DNA of 64,000 nt. Origin: Saccharina japonica (taxonomy: Eukaryota; Sar; Phaeophyceae; Laminariales; Laminariaceae). A program made the translations under genes and the position numbers. The DNA lies in assembly GCA_008828725.1 (NCBI GenBank), contig MEHQ01004057.1, forward strand, positions 511,280 to 575,279, given 5' to 3'. Below are positions 43,646-55,500 of the stretch, piece after piece. The notes below the pieces were generated by a model. It saw only the letters and a program-made list of their open reading frames with translations. It did not search any database and was not told the origin of the DNA. Numbering within the stretch: position 1 is the first letter of the stretch; every line of letters starts with the position of its first letter.

Positions 43646-45089
43646 GTAAGATACGGTGACATTCATGCACATCGCGTCAAAACCAGTAGCATTGGTATCG
43701 CGTCAGCGCCTTGTGCTGTAATGTACGAAAATAGCATATATCCATATCAACGAACTATGATCCGACACTCTGAACACTACTATTATATGACACTATTAAT
43801 ATAATAAGTACTCGTATGTCAGTAGTGAACAGCGCATCATGCTGCTGTGTCCTATGTACGAGCTAGAAGTATATCAGACGACTATGTTCAAGGCATCGAA
43901 CCGATAGCCTATACCTCGTACGTACTAGCTACTACAACAGCAGTCGGCTGGGTACCACAGGTAACATGTACGGTAGATATATTGCATACATACCTGGGAT
44001 CATGTAGTAAGTGTGCTAATGATTTTTTTCAAACAACAGGGAGCAGGTTTGGGTGGTGGATGCAATAATACTAAAATTAGAGTTAATATTATTTATTTTC
44101 TGAATTCGGGGAGACGAAATCTTCAACATACTGTTGTGAAGTGAGATGTAGGAAGAGGTGCAATTAAATCGAAACGAAGTCATGAATGAGTTGGACCCAA
44201 AGAAAATGCTGACATACATGCATGTGAGATCCTCTTGGTCGTGTTCAAGATCATATTCAGTTTGGATTTTGTTGGATACCAGAACGAATCTTGAGCATGG
44301 AATAATAATAGAGGGGTAAGAAATTGCCAAGAAAATTACGGACGGTAGAAAATGATGCGGAAAGATTATCGGATAGAGCGTGGTTCGACCAATCAATGAT
44401 GTTTATTTGCCACCTCGGATAGCGTAAAATTCGTATAACACGCAATATTAACTTATGGGGCCTATACGTAGTACAGGGACGTGACAATGTGCTACCAGGG
44501 TACCTGGTATAATATTAAAAAATTAAAAAAAACAACAGCTGTGAGCTCGAGGATTTCGTCGAAACTCATAATATACCAGGTGTATAGCGTTAACACACAG
44601 GCGGAGAGCAATTAATTACGGGAAAGCGGTATCAAAGTGTTAACTGGAAACCCAAGAACGTGCATTTCTGCTCGACCCCGTCTAGCTCTGGTACACATAC
44701 AGTAGTAAAACATTCCGCCATGATACGGCCGTCCTTCCTTGCACTACAGTATACAAGGTTCCCCTCCGGGACGTGCCTAGGGGAGTGGCGCAAGAACGAA
44801 TTGAAATCCAAACTCGTACATAATTCGATATTGTATCCTACGCAAGCGTATTACATCATAGTACGACGTGATTATGAATTATCTGCATATTACCGTACAT
44901 GCAGGGTACATGCATACTATTTTTTAGAACTAACTGTATCAGATGACCTGCGCACTTTTGGGGATAAAAAGACTTGGAAATAGTGTGGAACCCTTACTAT
45001 TGACTGCTTATTTTTAATAGATTTTCCTAACGATTCCGCCAAACATTATATTATGTTCGCCAGTGTGTTTATGTATTATATGTCTTTGT

Positions 45090-45560
45090 TGTGTGGAGAG
45101 GCACCACAGTTGACTTGGTTCTAGAAGGGGATCGAAATAGACTCGATTTCAGTGTTAGGGTCGAAATCATCATGGTTTTATGTGGGGGGATCAAACATGA
45201 CTTGGTTTTTGTCTTGGGTTCGAAATTGGCCTGGTTTTGGTGCGGAGGGTCGAAATTGGCTTATTTTTTGTGTCAGGGCCGAAAATGACTGTTTATTTTT
45301 CACTTTGGTTTGTTTTATGTATATATTATGTACGTGCGTAACCCAGACACCACAGACAGCACACGAGCAGTGCAGAGCAATAAAACAGCATGAAGCGCGT
45401 GCGGTAGTTTTGTCCGCCCTGTATTTCGAGTCTCGTCACCTCGGGCATCTTTCGAACAGTGGGTGGGATAACAATGCACGGTGAGCTTTTTCACCCCCCA
45501 TACCAAGGTCAAGTCATTTTCGGCCCGCAGACAAATAGCAAGTAAATTTCTATCCCCCAC
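45090..45560. repeat. Degenerate 40-bp repeats with an inverted counterpart
   Basis: Between 45,100 and 45,310 a unit containing GGGTCGAAAT, TGGTTTT and a G-run recurs about five times at roughly 35-45 bp spacing. At 45,485-45,560 the complementary motif (CATTTTCGGCCC and CCCCC tracts) appears in reverse. Origin unknown; possibly the two ends of a decayed element. Confidence 0.45.
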
Positions 45561-45569
45561 TAAAAAGGA

Positions 45570-45655
45570 AAAACTTATGAACGAGAGTCTCGAACTGACG
45601 ACTTCAAACAAATAACCGGGCATCGCACTCATTTGACCATATTACCAAAGAGTCA
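45570..45655 (-). other. tRNA-like sequence
   Basis: On the minus strand ATGGTCAAATGAGTGCGAT resembles a D-arm, GCCCGGTTATTTG an anticodon region, and GTCGTCAGTTCGAGACT a T-arm with a B-box. Stems are incomplete and the anticodon loop is not standard. It is probably a tRNA-derived repeat or a tRNA pseudogene. Confidence 0.35.
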
Positions 45656-46974
45656 AAATACTTTTTTTACTGGCGTGCGTGTCCACAGCAGTGAGTGCGT
45701 GACGCACCGCACATACACATGCACAGCAGCAGCGCAGCAGAAGGAGAGAGATAGAGATGACCGATGACGGATCATAGCCTCCGAGAAAGCAACTACTGCT
45801 GCTGGATCCACAGCAGTACAGCGCGGACCTGCCACATGCGCGTGATGTTGCCTGCTGCTGCTTGTGCTGCTGGGCGGGGTTGCAACGTGTTGTTTGTGTT
45901 CTCTTTGCATGTTATCTGATGTCTAAAAGTTTGGTGGTGTGCTTGGGGCAAGAACCCGCAACATCAGAAATATAATATTAGTTGCCGTACTCACACGTAA
46001 TAAAAACGGCCCTTACATTTCGGTCCAAAGTGACCCTGGATATGTCATAAACACACAGCACAACAGCAAAGAATGCAAGACAGGTGGCGGACTACGGACA
46101 ACAGCCTTGGATAAAACAACTACCTACAGCAGCAGTACAGCCCAGATGGATGTGCCACTCACGCACGATGTTCCCTACTGGTGTTGGCGGCAACGCTGTA
46201 ACGCCGTGCTCTGTGCATGTTGTCTGTTGTCTACTGGTATCTGGTACATGTTTCTGGCCTGTGTGCATGTGAGAGAGCAAAAAACAGACAACATCTAAAA
46301 ATAGAACATCGTTATTTACTGGCACGTACGTACGAAACACGGCCTCATGCAGAAAGCCCGGGAAATCGGCTTATCCACTCCCGCGGGAAAAAAAACTTCG
46401 AGCGCCCGCCACGCGAGCCACAGACCTCGGATCGAGCCCAAACCTCGACCAATGTGTCCGGCCGGGCTTGCTGTGTCGGGGTACTTAGCGTTTTGCCGAA
46501 AAGTGCTCGTACGAAGAGAAAAGTTGCGAAAAGTGCGAAAATTTCACAAACATAACTATACATATAACACGGTGTATCAGACACAATGCTTTAGGCTTTG
46601 ACCAAATAATACGTACCGGTACGTCGTATCACTGTAATATGCCCAGATCGACGTCTGTCTCCAGTTATATCAAAAAGATACGTAGCATAATAATGTTACT
46701 GCTGTCTACCCAGCGTTAGGTATAAAACACTCCACTCAGCATTGTTACCCTTTCCCCGGCTCCCCTCGAGGGGGTGTGTTAGGCATAGTGTTAATATAAC
46801 ACCCTCCTAACATAACGTTACCCTTCCCCCCCCTTTTTATCGCGAGAAGACTTCAGCCTTTCCTTCCCTCGTCGACTCGCATCGAATTGTGCCTACCCAC
46901 GCTACTATTAATTGGCGCTCTCAGCAGTTGATTCCGTTTTTTATTTATTTTTGCAAATAAACTCAAAAGTCCGA

Positions 46975-47050
46975 CCCACGTGAGATTCGAACTCCAGACA
47001 TCAACGTTCAGAAGCGTTCGAGGTTACCTCTAGACCATCGGGGCGACCGA
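46975..47050 (-). other. tRNA-like sequence with A- and B-box
   Basis: On the minus strand TGGTCTAGAGG matches the A-box consensus exactly and GAGTTCGAATC fits the B-box, at tRNA-like spacing. A D-arm (GGT/ACC) forms, but the anticodon stem has four pairs with an eight-base loop and the T and acceptor stems contain mismatches. A decayed tRNA gene or the head of a SINE is likely. Confidence 0.45.
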
Positions 47051-47945
47051 CTAGGGAGTTTTCTTACTTGCACACAATTCATTCCTGTCGCCCTATACTA
47101 TTAATAAGGTACCCTGCTACACGCCTGCTGCTACAGAAGAAGTGGCAAGTCTCCCTCAAGCTGAAAGTATTCATCGCATCGAACGACAATGTTCTGTCCA
47201 TGCTATGTCCAACTAAATGGCTCATCATGGCGCTTGCATGGCGGGTGAATGACCATGCCGGGCTTATGTTCAACCTCATTCTCGCGCCAAATAATCTGCT
47301 TCTGTCTTCGTGGTCGTATACCGACCCTTCTTTTTTCACGTCGCACTCTCATCAATTTCCAAACTTTTCACTAGCAAATTGCTATGCAATTTATTATTCT
47401 TGGCAACATTTGTGGGTCCTCTCAGGCCCCTGTGCTTCCTCCCGAAAAGAACGGGGGGCCCCCCTGTACGTAGACTAACTGCCCGTACTGGCAGGAGGCA
47501 TGCAGCGCAGAACATGGACGATTAACCAAGCAGAACGCAACACCGAGGCTGTTGTCGGGAGACGTCAAGGACACGGCATAATATACAGAAGGTGAAATTT
47601 CGTACCAGGCGACACATGATGCCCACTGATAGACATCACAAGTAGGAGCTCTTTTCCCATGATCCCTCTGTTCGAGTATTCCTGTATATTCATGGTGGGT
47701 CCTATCTTTGTTGTCGTTTGTGAGCGCGTTGTGTCGGGTAGTAGGTCTTTGCATGATGAACTGCCTACGATTCCTTGACGATTCTCGGCACCATGGTCCT
47801 GCGGTCGTACAATATGATGTGTAGATGATTGCTGCTGCTGCTGTGATCGTGAAAACATATACTGTAGAGACGAGGCTAATATGCGGCGTCAGTAGGCTGC
47901 TGCCGCTGTCCTAATAGTACTGTTACTACAGCAGTACTACTATAA

Positions 47946-48044
47946 CAGGGGGCCATAGTAAACAGGACCAAATATTGTTGGTAAAAATAGGGATACATAT
48001 AGGTTTTTGTCTATACCGTAGGTCCTGTTTACTATGGTCCCCTG
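47946..48044. mobile_element. 99-bp hairpin MITE, family B
   Basis: Inverted ends CAGGGGGCCATAGTAAACAG and the complement of CAGGGGACCATAGTAAACAG surround an AT-rich middle (AAATATTGTTGGTAAAAAT). A second copy at 61,725-61,830 shares both ends and the middle and is flanked by TA on both sides. TA flanks suggest a Tc1/mariner-type origin. Confidence 0.75.
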
Positions 48045-48045
<1 letters not shown>

Positions 48046-48091
<46 letters not shown>

Positions 48092-48122
48092 TACTACAGT
48101 ACCACTACTACTACTACTACTA
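48046..48122. repeat. TAC trinucleotide run
   Basis: About 22 TAC/CTA units abutting the hairpin MITE, with two interruptions. Non-coding as far as can be seen. Confidence 0.85.
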
Positions 48123-49613
48123 TTAGTGCCGTTTTTCTGGATGTGCAGCAGCGAGCGAGCGACTGCAAATAGAGCTACTGCTGCTCGGCATAATAACTGC
48201 TGCTGCTGTTGATGCCGCGGCACTGCTGCGCTGCTGTTGTTTTTGTGTAGCACAGTAGTAGGGCTGTGTCGTGGGACCATCTATCGGTCTCAGAACCGAA
48301 TATGTTGTGTAGAGCCTTGTCACGACAAAAAAAGTATTGAAGTTCATGGCTTCCACGACATTCGACATTGACCCCAACATCATCAGTATTTCGTACCGTG
48401 CTCCCAAAACGGTATCCTTGCTCCGTGGTGGTGTGGTACTTCATTCGACCGATTTGACTGACTGGAACGGAACGAGATTTTTCGCGGTATCCAAGATGTT
48501 TTTTATCGGCTTGTGTCCGCTCGACTGTCTACTGTAGGCACCCGCTCCTGGCAGGCTGCAACAGGCCGCAACAGAAAGTAACCCATGAATTTGCCTCGAG
48601 ACTGAGCCGCTGGACTCTATAGGACACTGACTGTGGTACCGTCACGCAGGCAGCGAGTGCTTCTGGTCCAGAGGATACCTTCACACGCAAGAAAAGCGCC
48701 TGTGGCATGCCTCAGACCAAGCAGCCGACCAAGTGGCACCCTCGGGACAAATCTAGAAATTATGATATCGTCGTCGCTGCTCGACGAGGGATCCTGGTGC
48801 TTCAGTGAACATCGATCCAGCATGTTTGCCACTACTACTGTGCTGTCGATATATATATGTCGCCATCGTCTCGTTCGCCACCCAAATGGCTCCCTCGTGA
48901 GCCTCGTGTACAGGCTATGGCCGGATCGCGTGGCTCTTACCGCAGGCGAGACCTTTCGCGTCTACACGTGCTCCATCGTGTTCTCCGGTGTCATTTCATT
49001 TTGCCCCATACCCTCGCGGGCCTCCCAGCAAACGTCGCAACCAGTCGCAACACTTCCAGCACCAATTAACTGCCGCAATTATTCCAAGTGGGCCGTTCGG
49101 TCCTGCTGAACAAGGATTTACTGTTTTGACAGATTCGCTTCCAATTTTTTTACAGGATAGAACGGTTGGAATCTATCCAGTCAGCTTGAAAATAATCGTA
49201 TCCATCGCCAAATCCGCGAGCAAATAATATCCCGTTCCTTTTTACGTTCCAATGTTGGTAGAGTGAAGCTATAAGACACGCCGTGGAGGGTGGCGTCCAA
49301 CGGCAACTTGAGTTATATCTTAGGTTGCAACATAGTTTTTCGACACACTGGCAGCTTCCGAGCGCCACCCGACCCCACGCGTACACATGACAGAGCGACG
49401 CCCGCTCGAGGCATCAGCCCGCGATGACCCCGGCGAAAGAAAACGGGTGCTGGCGACGCCCAACTATGCAAGAGCGGGGGGGGGTCGAAAGTTTCCCTCC
49501 CCGGGGTTGGCAAATAGATTACTGTTCGTATGTGTTTCCTTTTGCGTCAGCTGTAGAAAGCGCTCGGCTGCAGAGGACGAAAGCGGGAATACGAACCCAA
49601 CCTGCTCCGCTTA

Positions 49614-49870
49614 GTTTGTGGGTGAGGCGAGTAAGTGTACATTATTAGGTTTTACCTACTGCTGTATAGTGTGACTTTTGTTTTTTAGCTGCAAAAGGCG
49701 TTTTATTTATAGTACGAGTATACGTACGTAAATGTTAGTGTGGTTTGTGGGTGAGGCGAGTAAGTGTACATTATTAGGTTTTACCTACTGCTGTATAGTG
49801 TGACTTTTGTTTTTTAGCTGCAAAAGGCGTTTTATTTATAGTACGAGTATACGTACGTAAATGTTAGTGG
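49614..49870. repeat. Two perfect 129-bp tandem copies
   Basis: The segment from GTTTGTGGGTGAGGCGAG to GTAAATGTTAGTG is repeated once at a spacing of 129 bp with no difference that I can see. Perfect identity points to a very recent duplication or an assembly duplication. Confidence 0.9.
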
Positions 49871-50099
49871 TTGATGTAAATAATTCGACCACATGGTGCC
49901 ACTCGGCCGCTACGCATAGACCATGGTGGTGCCGCGCACGAACTGGGTACACATCAACTGGTGTACGAACTGCTGTGCGTGCTGCTGTACTGATGTAGTA
50001 CATGGTGGGTGGGTGTGTCGATGTGTTGGTGGGTGGGTGGGTATGTCGGTTGTACGTGGTTGAGTGCTGTCGTACCTCGAGGTTGGCCCCTTTCATCTA

Positions 50100-50960
50100 A
50101 TGCCCGGTTACCCGGCGGGTATACCCGTTCGGACCCCACCAGTTCAACGCGTAGGGTCCGACCTCACTACCCGCGGGTATTTGGACCCTGCGGTAAATGA
50201 CGCCATGAGTACCCGGGTACCCGGGTACCCGGGGGTATCCGGGTACCCGTTCGTTTTGACGAACCCCGGTTGAGTATTCTTCCGTAATATATCTACTAGA
50301 AAACTGATTACAATGAGCACCACACACTCAACACTCAACCCTGTGACCGGGACAGACATATAATCGACACGCAACATGCTCGTAAAAAAAAAACAGTAGG
50401 AACGCCAGCGGGTACCCCGCGGGTACCCGCGGGTGCCCGCGGGTACCCGTCTATTTTGCGGCACCCCGACTTATTTTCTTCCATAATACTCAAGAAAACC
50501 GATTTAAACGAGCACTACACAGTACACTACCCGCTCGGCACTCACCTTTGATGGATAATACTTCGATCTTACACCAGGAAAGTGCTGCAATCTTCCAATG
50601 GTTGGGGTTCGTTGACCAGCGCTCCCGTAGTTGTACAATTTTAATCAAGCTCTCAAAACACAACCAGCACCCTAATAACATGCCTAAACGCAAGCGTTTT
50701 GTACAACATAATGCGAATCAGCCAGCGTGAGTATCGACTCGAAAAAACAAATATCTTTGCAATTAACCGTTGATTTTTCGAGCAGCAGTAAAATGCAAAT
50801 TCTACACTCGTATCACCGCTTGTCGTGCCACCGAAACAAGCATAAAGGTTCGAAATGCTATCCGGGAACCCGCCGGGTACCCGTCAAATTGGCAACACCC
50901 TGCGGGTAGGGTAGGGTCCGGGCTCCAAAATTTGGCATATACCCATTCGTGGCGGGTACC
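50100..50960. repeat. GGGTACCC palindromic repeat clusters
   Basis: Three clusters (about 50,100-50,255, 50,405-50,450 and 50,866-50,960) consist of overlapping ACCCGGGTACCC and ACCCGCGGGTACC units, each self-complementary. The first two are followed by related tails (an ACCCCG block, TATTTTCTTCC-type sequence, AAAACYGATT and GAGCACYACACA), so a composite unit of about 210 bp is repeated. Confidence 0.75.
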
Positions 50961-51087
50961 CTAAGGGGCCAACTTCTAGTCGAATCTCTGTGTGGGTAGT
51001 CTACAGCAGTACTGGCCCGGTCATTATCCTTATCGTATAAAAAAAAGTATTATTGGATGAGCTCAGCAAAACGTCAGTTCTCGACGC

Positions 51088-51170
51088 TCGTGACTTCTCG
51101 ACGCTCGTGCCTCGCCCTCCGTTTTCATATAGGCAAACTTGAGTTCTCGACGCTCGTGCCTCGCGCTCCG
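51088..51170. repeat. Three copies of TTCTCGACGCTCGTG
   Basis: The 15-bp motif TTCTCGACGCTCGTG occurs three times, two copies nearly adjacent and a third about 50 bp on, with two followed by CCTCGCSCTCCG. A short direct repeat of unknown role. Confidence 0.7.
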
Positions 51171-51950
51171 TACCCCCCGCCGTGATGAATGTTTTGAAAA
51201 TTTATATCCAAGTTCTTCTAGTGTTTATCCACTTACGATACGCGTTCGTCCCTTGTGGCATCGTAATTGCGGACCTTAACCTTATTCCTCTCGCCGGCGG
51301 CCTGGGCCGACGGCGATGTTCCCTTGTATTAATAGTGATGATGGTGGTTATGTCGTTTTGGATTTTCATGACTAGTATGCCGGTTTCGGTATGCCCCGCA
51401 ACACGCTGCATTCAAGGACATTTCGCAGTGCCAAAAAACATGAACGTCTCTGGAAAAATGACCCACGAACCAGGAGAAGACCCCAGTAGAGTTTGGGCTT
51501 CTCTGGTCAAGCCCCGACCAAACCAAAAACAGAAGACACAAGCGTAAACTAATTTCAGCGACTGGCTTGCTGTTTTTTTCACGCGTGCCCAGCTCCATTC
51601 CCGGTGTTACATAGCGGCTGCCCGTCTCGAGTGGAAAGTCGGCGCCGATATGTATTTCTGGGAGCATCCTTAAAGCTGCCGTGTTAATGGCTATTAAAAT
51701 AAATGTAATTTTAACCACACGCACGGGTTTTTCTCTGTCCTATCCCCTCGCTCTCTGTACCGCCATGGGCCGCACCCTTCGACAGGTTTCTGCCGTGGAT
51801 AAGCTGCTGCGGCGGCAGAACCGTGTGTTATCCCCATCCCTTCCAACATGTTCCAATAAACAAGGGGTACCCCATGCCCGCTACCGGAAAAAAATATACT
51901 GTATTAATATAATATAGTAATAGCACCATCTGTGGTTTCGGAATATTGAG

Positions 51951-52195
51951 GCACGCTACGACAGGGGTGCCCCATATTTTGTCAGAGAGCGATCACACTT
52001 GAGGAACCTCTACACCTCACTCACGCAGAAATTTCAATTTGTTTTGGAGGAAGAGGACAAAACAAAAATCAATATGGTGGACAAAATTCCATGGCCTACG
52101 TACGAACTATTTTTTTTTTGTTTTAAAAATCGGCGATTTTGGGGTTAAGAGGCTCGATTATTCGTAAAACGTTCAGCCAAAAAGAACTTCCTCTT
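51951..52195. mobile_element. MITE family A copy upstream of the Pmp-like gene
   Basis: It begins GCACGCTACGACAGGGGTGC and includes CACTTGAGGAACCTCTACAC, GATTTTGGGGTTAAGAGGC and CAGCCAAAAAGAAC. The distal end is eroded. It ends about 310 bp upstream of the start codon at 52,509 and could lie within the promoter. Confidence 0.6.
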
Positions 52196-52508
52196 TTTAC
52201 GTACCAGGTGCCGAGGGCACGGAAAAACTTGGCCAAGGTCAATCCAACAGTACCTACTTCGTAATGTCCGGCTTTCGGAGCGAGGTATATATAGACCTCC
52301 TCCTTGAAGGGGTCCGCACAAAAACGTAGGTGCGTCGGTCTCGTATATACCATCCGATATCTCCTGCTGCGCGTACTGTAAATTTCTCCTCTTGTACCTG
52401 AACATCGTTTTGTTGACTGTTGTAATGATTTCGCAGTGTCTTGAGCAGGAAATTGCAAATGTATGCTCGCAACACCATCGTGGCACGTGCGTAAGGAGCT
52501 GATCACAG

Positions 52509-55500
52509 ATGGTGCGCGTTTCCGGAGGAGCTGGCTGGAGGCTGCTGTTCATCCTGTTGCTCCTACGCGGAATCAGGCGTAGCGTGAGCATCGAACCTTG
52601 CCCGTCTACTGCACAGGACGTTAACGTCACAACGACGCAAGAAGCGACGGACCTCGCTAGAGCTTTGAACTGCTCTGGGGCGGGGGAGTTCCGCGTGCTG
52701 TGGGAGGGCGAGGTCTACGTGAACGAGACTATCGCAGTGACGGGCGGGTCCGTTTTGAACGTAACCGGGGTTGGGTCGGGAGCCCTCGCGGATGGAGGGG
52801 GCACTACTCAGCTCTTCACCGTCGCTAACTCTACCTTGAACCTCGCCAATATTTCCCTGGAAAACGGCGACGGCTACAGCGGGGATGTCAGTGGTTACTC
52901 GGGCGGTGCGGTTTGGGCTGGCGGAGTTGACTCGGTCGTGTCTTGCAGCGGAACGACCGCTTTCAGCAACAATATCGCGCTAAATGGGGGTGCCGTGAGC
53001 ATGGAGGATGGCGCCGTTGGGTCGTTCAGCGGCGATACTTTGTTCAACGGAAACGCTGCCAACTCAGTATATGGAGGTGCTGTGATGGTTGCTACCGGTG
53101 CGAGTTTGTCATGGAGCGGCCACACCAACTTCACTCTCAATTCTGCGTATGTCGGAGGTGGGGCATTGTTTTCGGATGGAGGCAATTTTTCATGGTCTGG
53201 AGAAACACACTTTGTTCTGAATTCCGCCGGAAATTACGGTGGCAGCGTTCTATCACGGCTTTCGAATGTTTCCTGGAGCGGCGTAACGTCGTTCGAGAAT
53301 AGCACACTCCTTCAAGGTGCTGAAAGTGGGGGTACCGTCCAAGTCGAGGATTCCGTGCTTACGTGGCAGGGAAATTCGTCATTTATCGGCGGTAGGGGCG
53401 GCGTCGGGGGGGCGCTTCACGCGGCTCGGTCAGATGTTACATGGACAGGGGAAACCGTTTTCCGAGACAATAGTGTTGATCTGCGTGGTGGAGCCCTCTC
53501 TCTGGAGGATTCGTCCACTGCATCTTGGAGCGGGACAACCTACTTCACCAACAATTCTGCCGAGAATGGGAATGGTGGTGCTGTGTATGCAAGTGGCGAT
53601 TCCAGTGCTCTCTGGGGCGGAGCGACTGCCTTTGAGGATAATACAGCCAGCGAGAACGGGGGCGCTGTGTCCATCAGTGGCGAAATGCCGTTGTATCGCG
53701 AAGTCGAAGGAGCCACCTTGTCACTACGTGGCAACTATGCTGGCACAGCGGGAGGCGCGGTGCACCAGTCGGGAACCACCAAAGGCCTGACCTGGAGGGG
53801 CGCGAGTTTCACATCAAACTACGCTCTGAACGGCGGGGCCGTGTACACTGTATCTAGCGGGACTGCCCAGGAAGGCACTGTCTCATTTCCCAGCATGTAC
53901 ATCGACTGCACATTTCAAAACAACACGGCGGTAGCGAGCGGTGGTGCACTGGAGAGCTCGGCTGGCAAGGACACGTTTTTGAACACGAGGTTTGAGGGGA
54001 ATACCGCGGGGGCGATAGGCGGCGCCCTGAGGATGGCGGGCACGACCGACCTGACACTGTGCGATTTCGTGGCAAATTCGGCCAATGAGACAGGACCAGC
54101 GGTGGCTAGCGTCGGTACTACCGTCGTGATAAGTTCTTCATTCGAGAATAACGTGCTGCTCTGCGCCTCTGGCGCGTTCTTGAACTTCACCGTCGAGGTA
54201 TGCAACGATTTCGTGACACGTAAACAATCGTAGGCAAAAGTGGGTTGTTGTCCACAGCCCCAAACAAGCTACCCGCGCCGGCACCTTCCTATTTTGCTAT
54301 GTTTCCTTGCTTGATTGTGACAAGCATTGTTTCAGGATGCCGCGACGGTTTGGCGGTAACGGGCTCAGTCACTAGCTCTGTCCCCATGGTGTCCCGCCTA
54401 CGGAGGTTTTCGTCCGCTTCAAAGTTGATGTTTCGACGATACCGTGACACACAGTCTAGTGTGTGCTGACCAGACTAGAAGACATCCTATATTTAATTAA
54501 AATCCGGCGAAGCCCCCCATGCCGCCCTCTCTACCCATTGTGGAATACCCCGCGAACAATTGATGCTACTGTAGATATGTGGGCGTTCCTTCATGAACAG
54601 ACATGCAGTTGTCAACTAATTAGCGTGCTAATGTGGCGTGTTTTGCTGCTTGGAATGAAAACAATATGAGTCTGTTATATACGACTCTCCATTCGTTGGC
54701 ATGCCATCTCAGGGAAACGGAACACCCGAAGAAGAGGTCAATGACTACTACACCAGCGTTTGCGAGGGATGCAGCGAGTGTATTGGAGCCGACTGTACCG
54801 CGAATGGAAGGGGCACCTTGCAGTGCGTTCCCGCCCTCGAGAACACCATGAGCGTAGGGGTCACTGTTTCAGGAGTTCCGGTCACCCTCGAAACCTTGGA
54901 GCTAGACGTAGGATATTGGCGCTCGTTGTCGAACTCCACGACCGTCCTCCCGTGCTGGAATACGGATGCCTGCCTTGGCGGCATCACCGACACTGCCGAC
55001 TTCTGTGCGGAGGGATACAGGGGGCCATGTGAGCTCATTCGTACATATCATATTGCGAAACGCATGGTCGCCAACCAAAGCTTTCACAGAAATAGCTGCA
55101 ATATCTCTCGGCGCGGACGCATGGTGCGGTAGCCTGCATGCAGGTGCACCTCGACGTTTCTGGGGGTGGTCACTTGAGGAGCTCTATACCTGCAGTAGCC
55201 TGCACACCGATTTTGGAAGAAACTGAAGTGCTGTCCGATGAACAATAATATGGTTAAGTATACCGTAAACAATACTGCAACACACAAGAATGAAGTCCCG
55301 ACGGTTTTGAGGTCAAATAGCCTTTAATAGGACATTCAGAAAAAGAAACCATAGCCAAGAAGTGCTACCTATATCGTAGCACGCGTCCGCGGCAGTCAGC
55401 CTTCACTCGCACGGTTCGCATCATGCTTTTTTATTGTTGTTTGCTTTTGTTGGAAAGCGTATGTATGTAGACTGCCTCCTGTGGTGACATGTTTCCGTTG

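Larger units (their letters stand above)
43646..52508. other. Repeat-rich interval without a recognised gene
   Basis: Nearly 9 kb with only short frames. Frames near 48,337-48,540, 48,633-49,109 and 51,182-51,547 are open but lack splice support, paralogues or motifs. The interval holds tRNA-like sequences (45,570-45,655; 46,975-47,050), a hairpin MITE (47,946-48,044), a perfect 129-bp tandem duplication (49,614-49,870), GGGTACCC palindromic repeats (50,100-50,960) and a MITE of family A (about 51,951-52,195). Confidence 0.5.

Noticed and set aside
46975..47050. Functional tRNA gene
   Set aside because: A- and B-box are good, but the anticodon loop has eight bases and acceptor and T stems contain mismatches.
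48337..49227. A run of open frames on the plus strand
   Set aside because: No consistent exon chain or recognisable motif; codon pattern is not distinguishable from chance by eye.
51182..51547. 121-codon frame with two hydrophobic stretches
   Set aside because: An overlapping frame on the other strand is as long, and there is no splice, homology or paralogue support.
52123..52630. Minus-strand frames of 127 and 161 codons overlapping the start of the Pmp-like gene
   Set aside because: They overlap the signal-peptide exon and a MITE and look like shadows of these.
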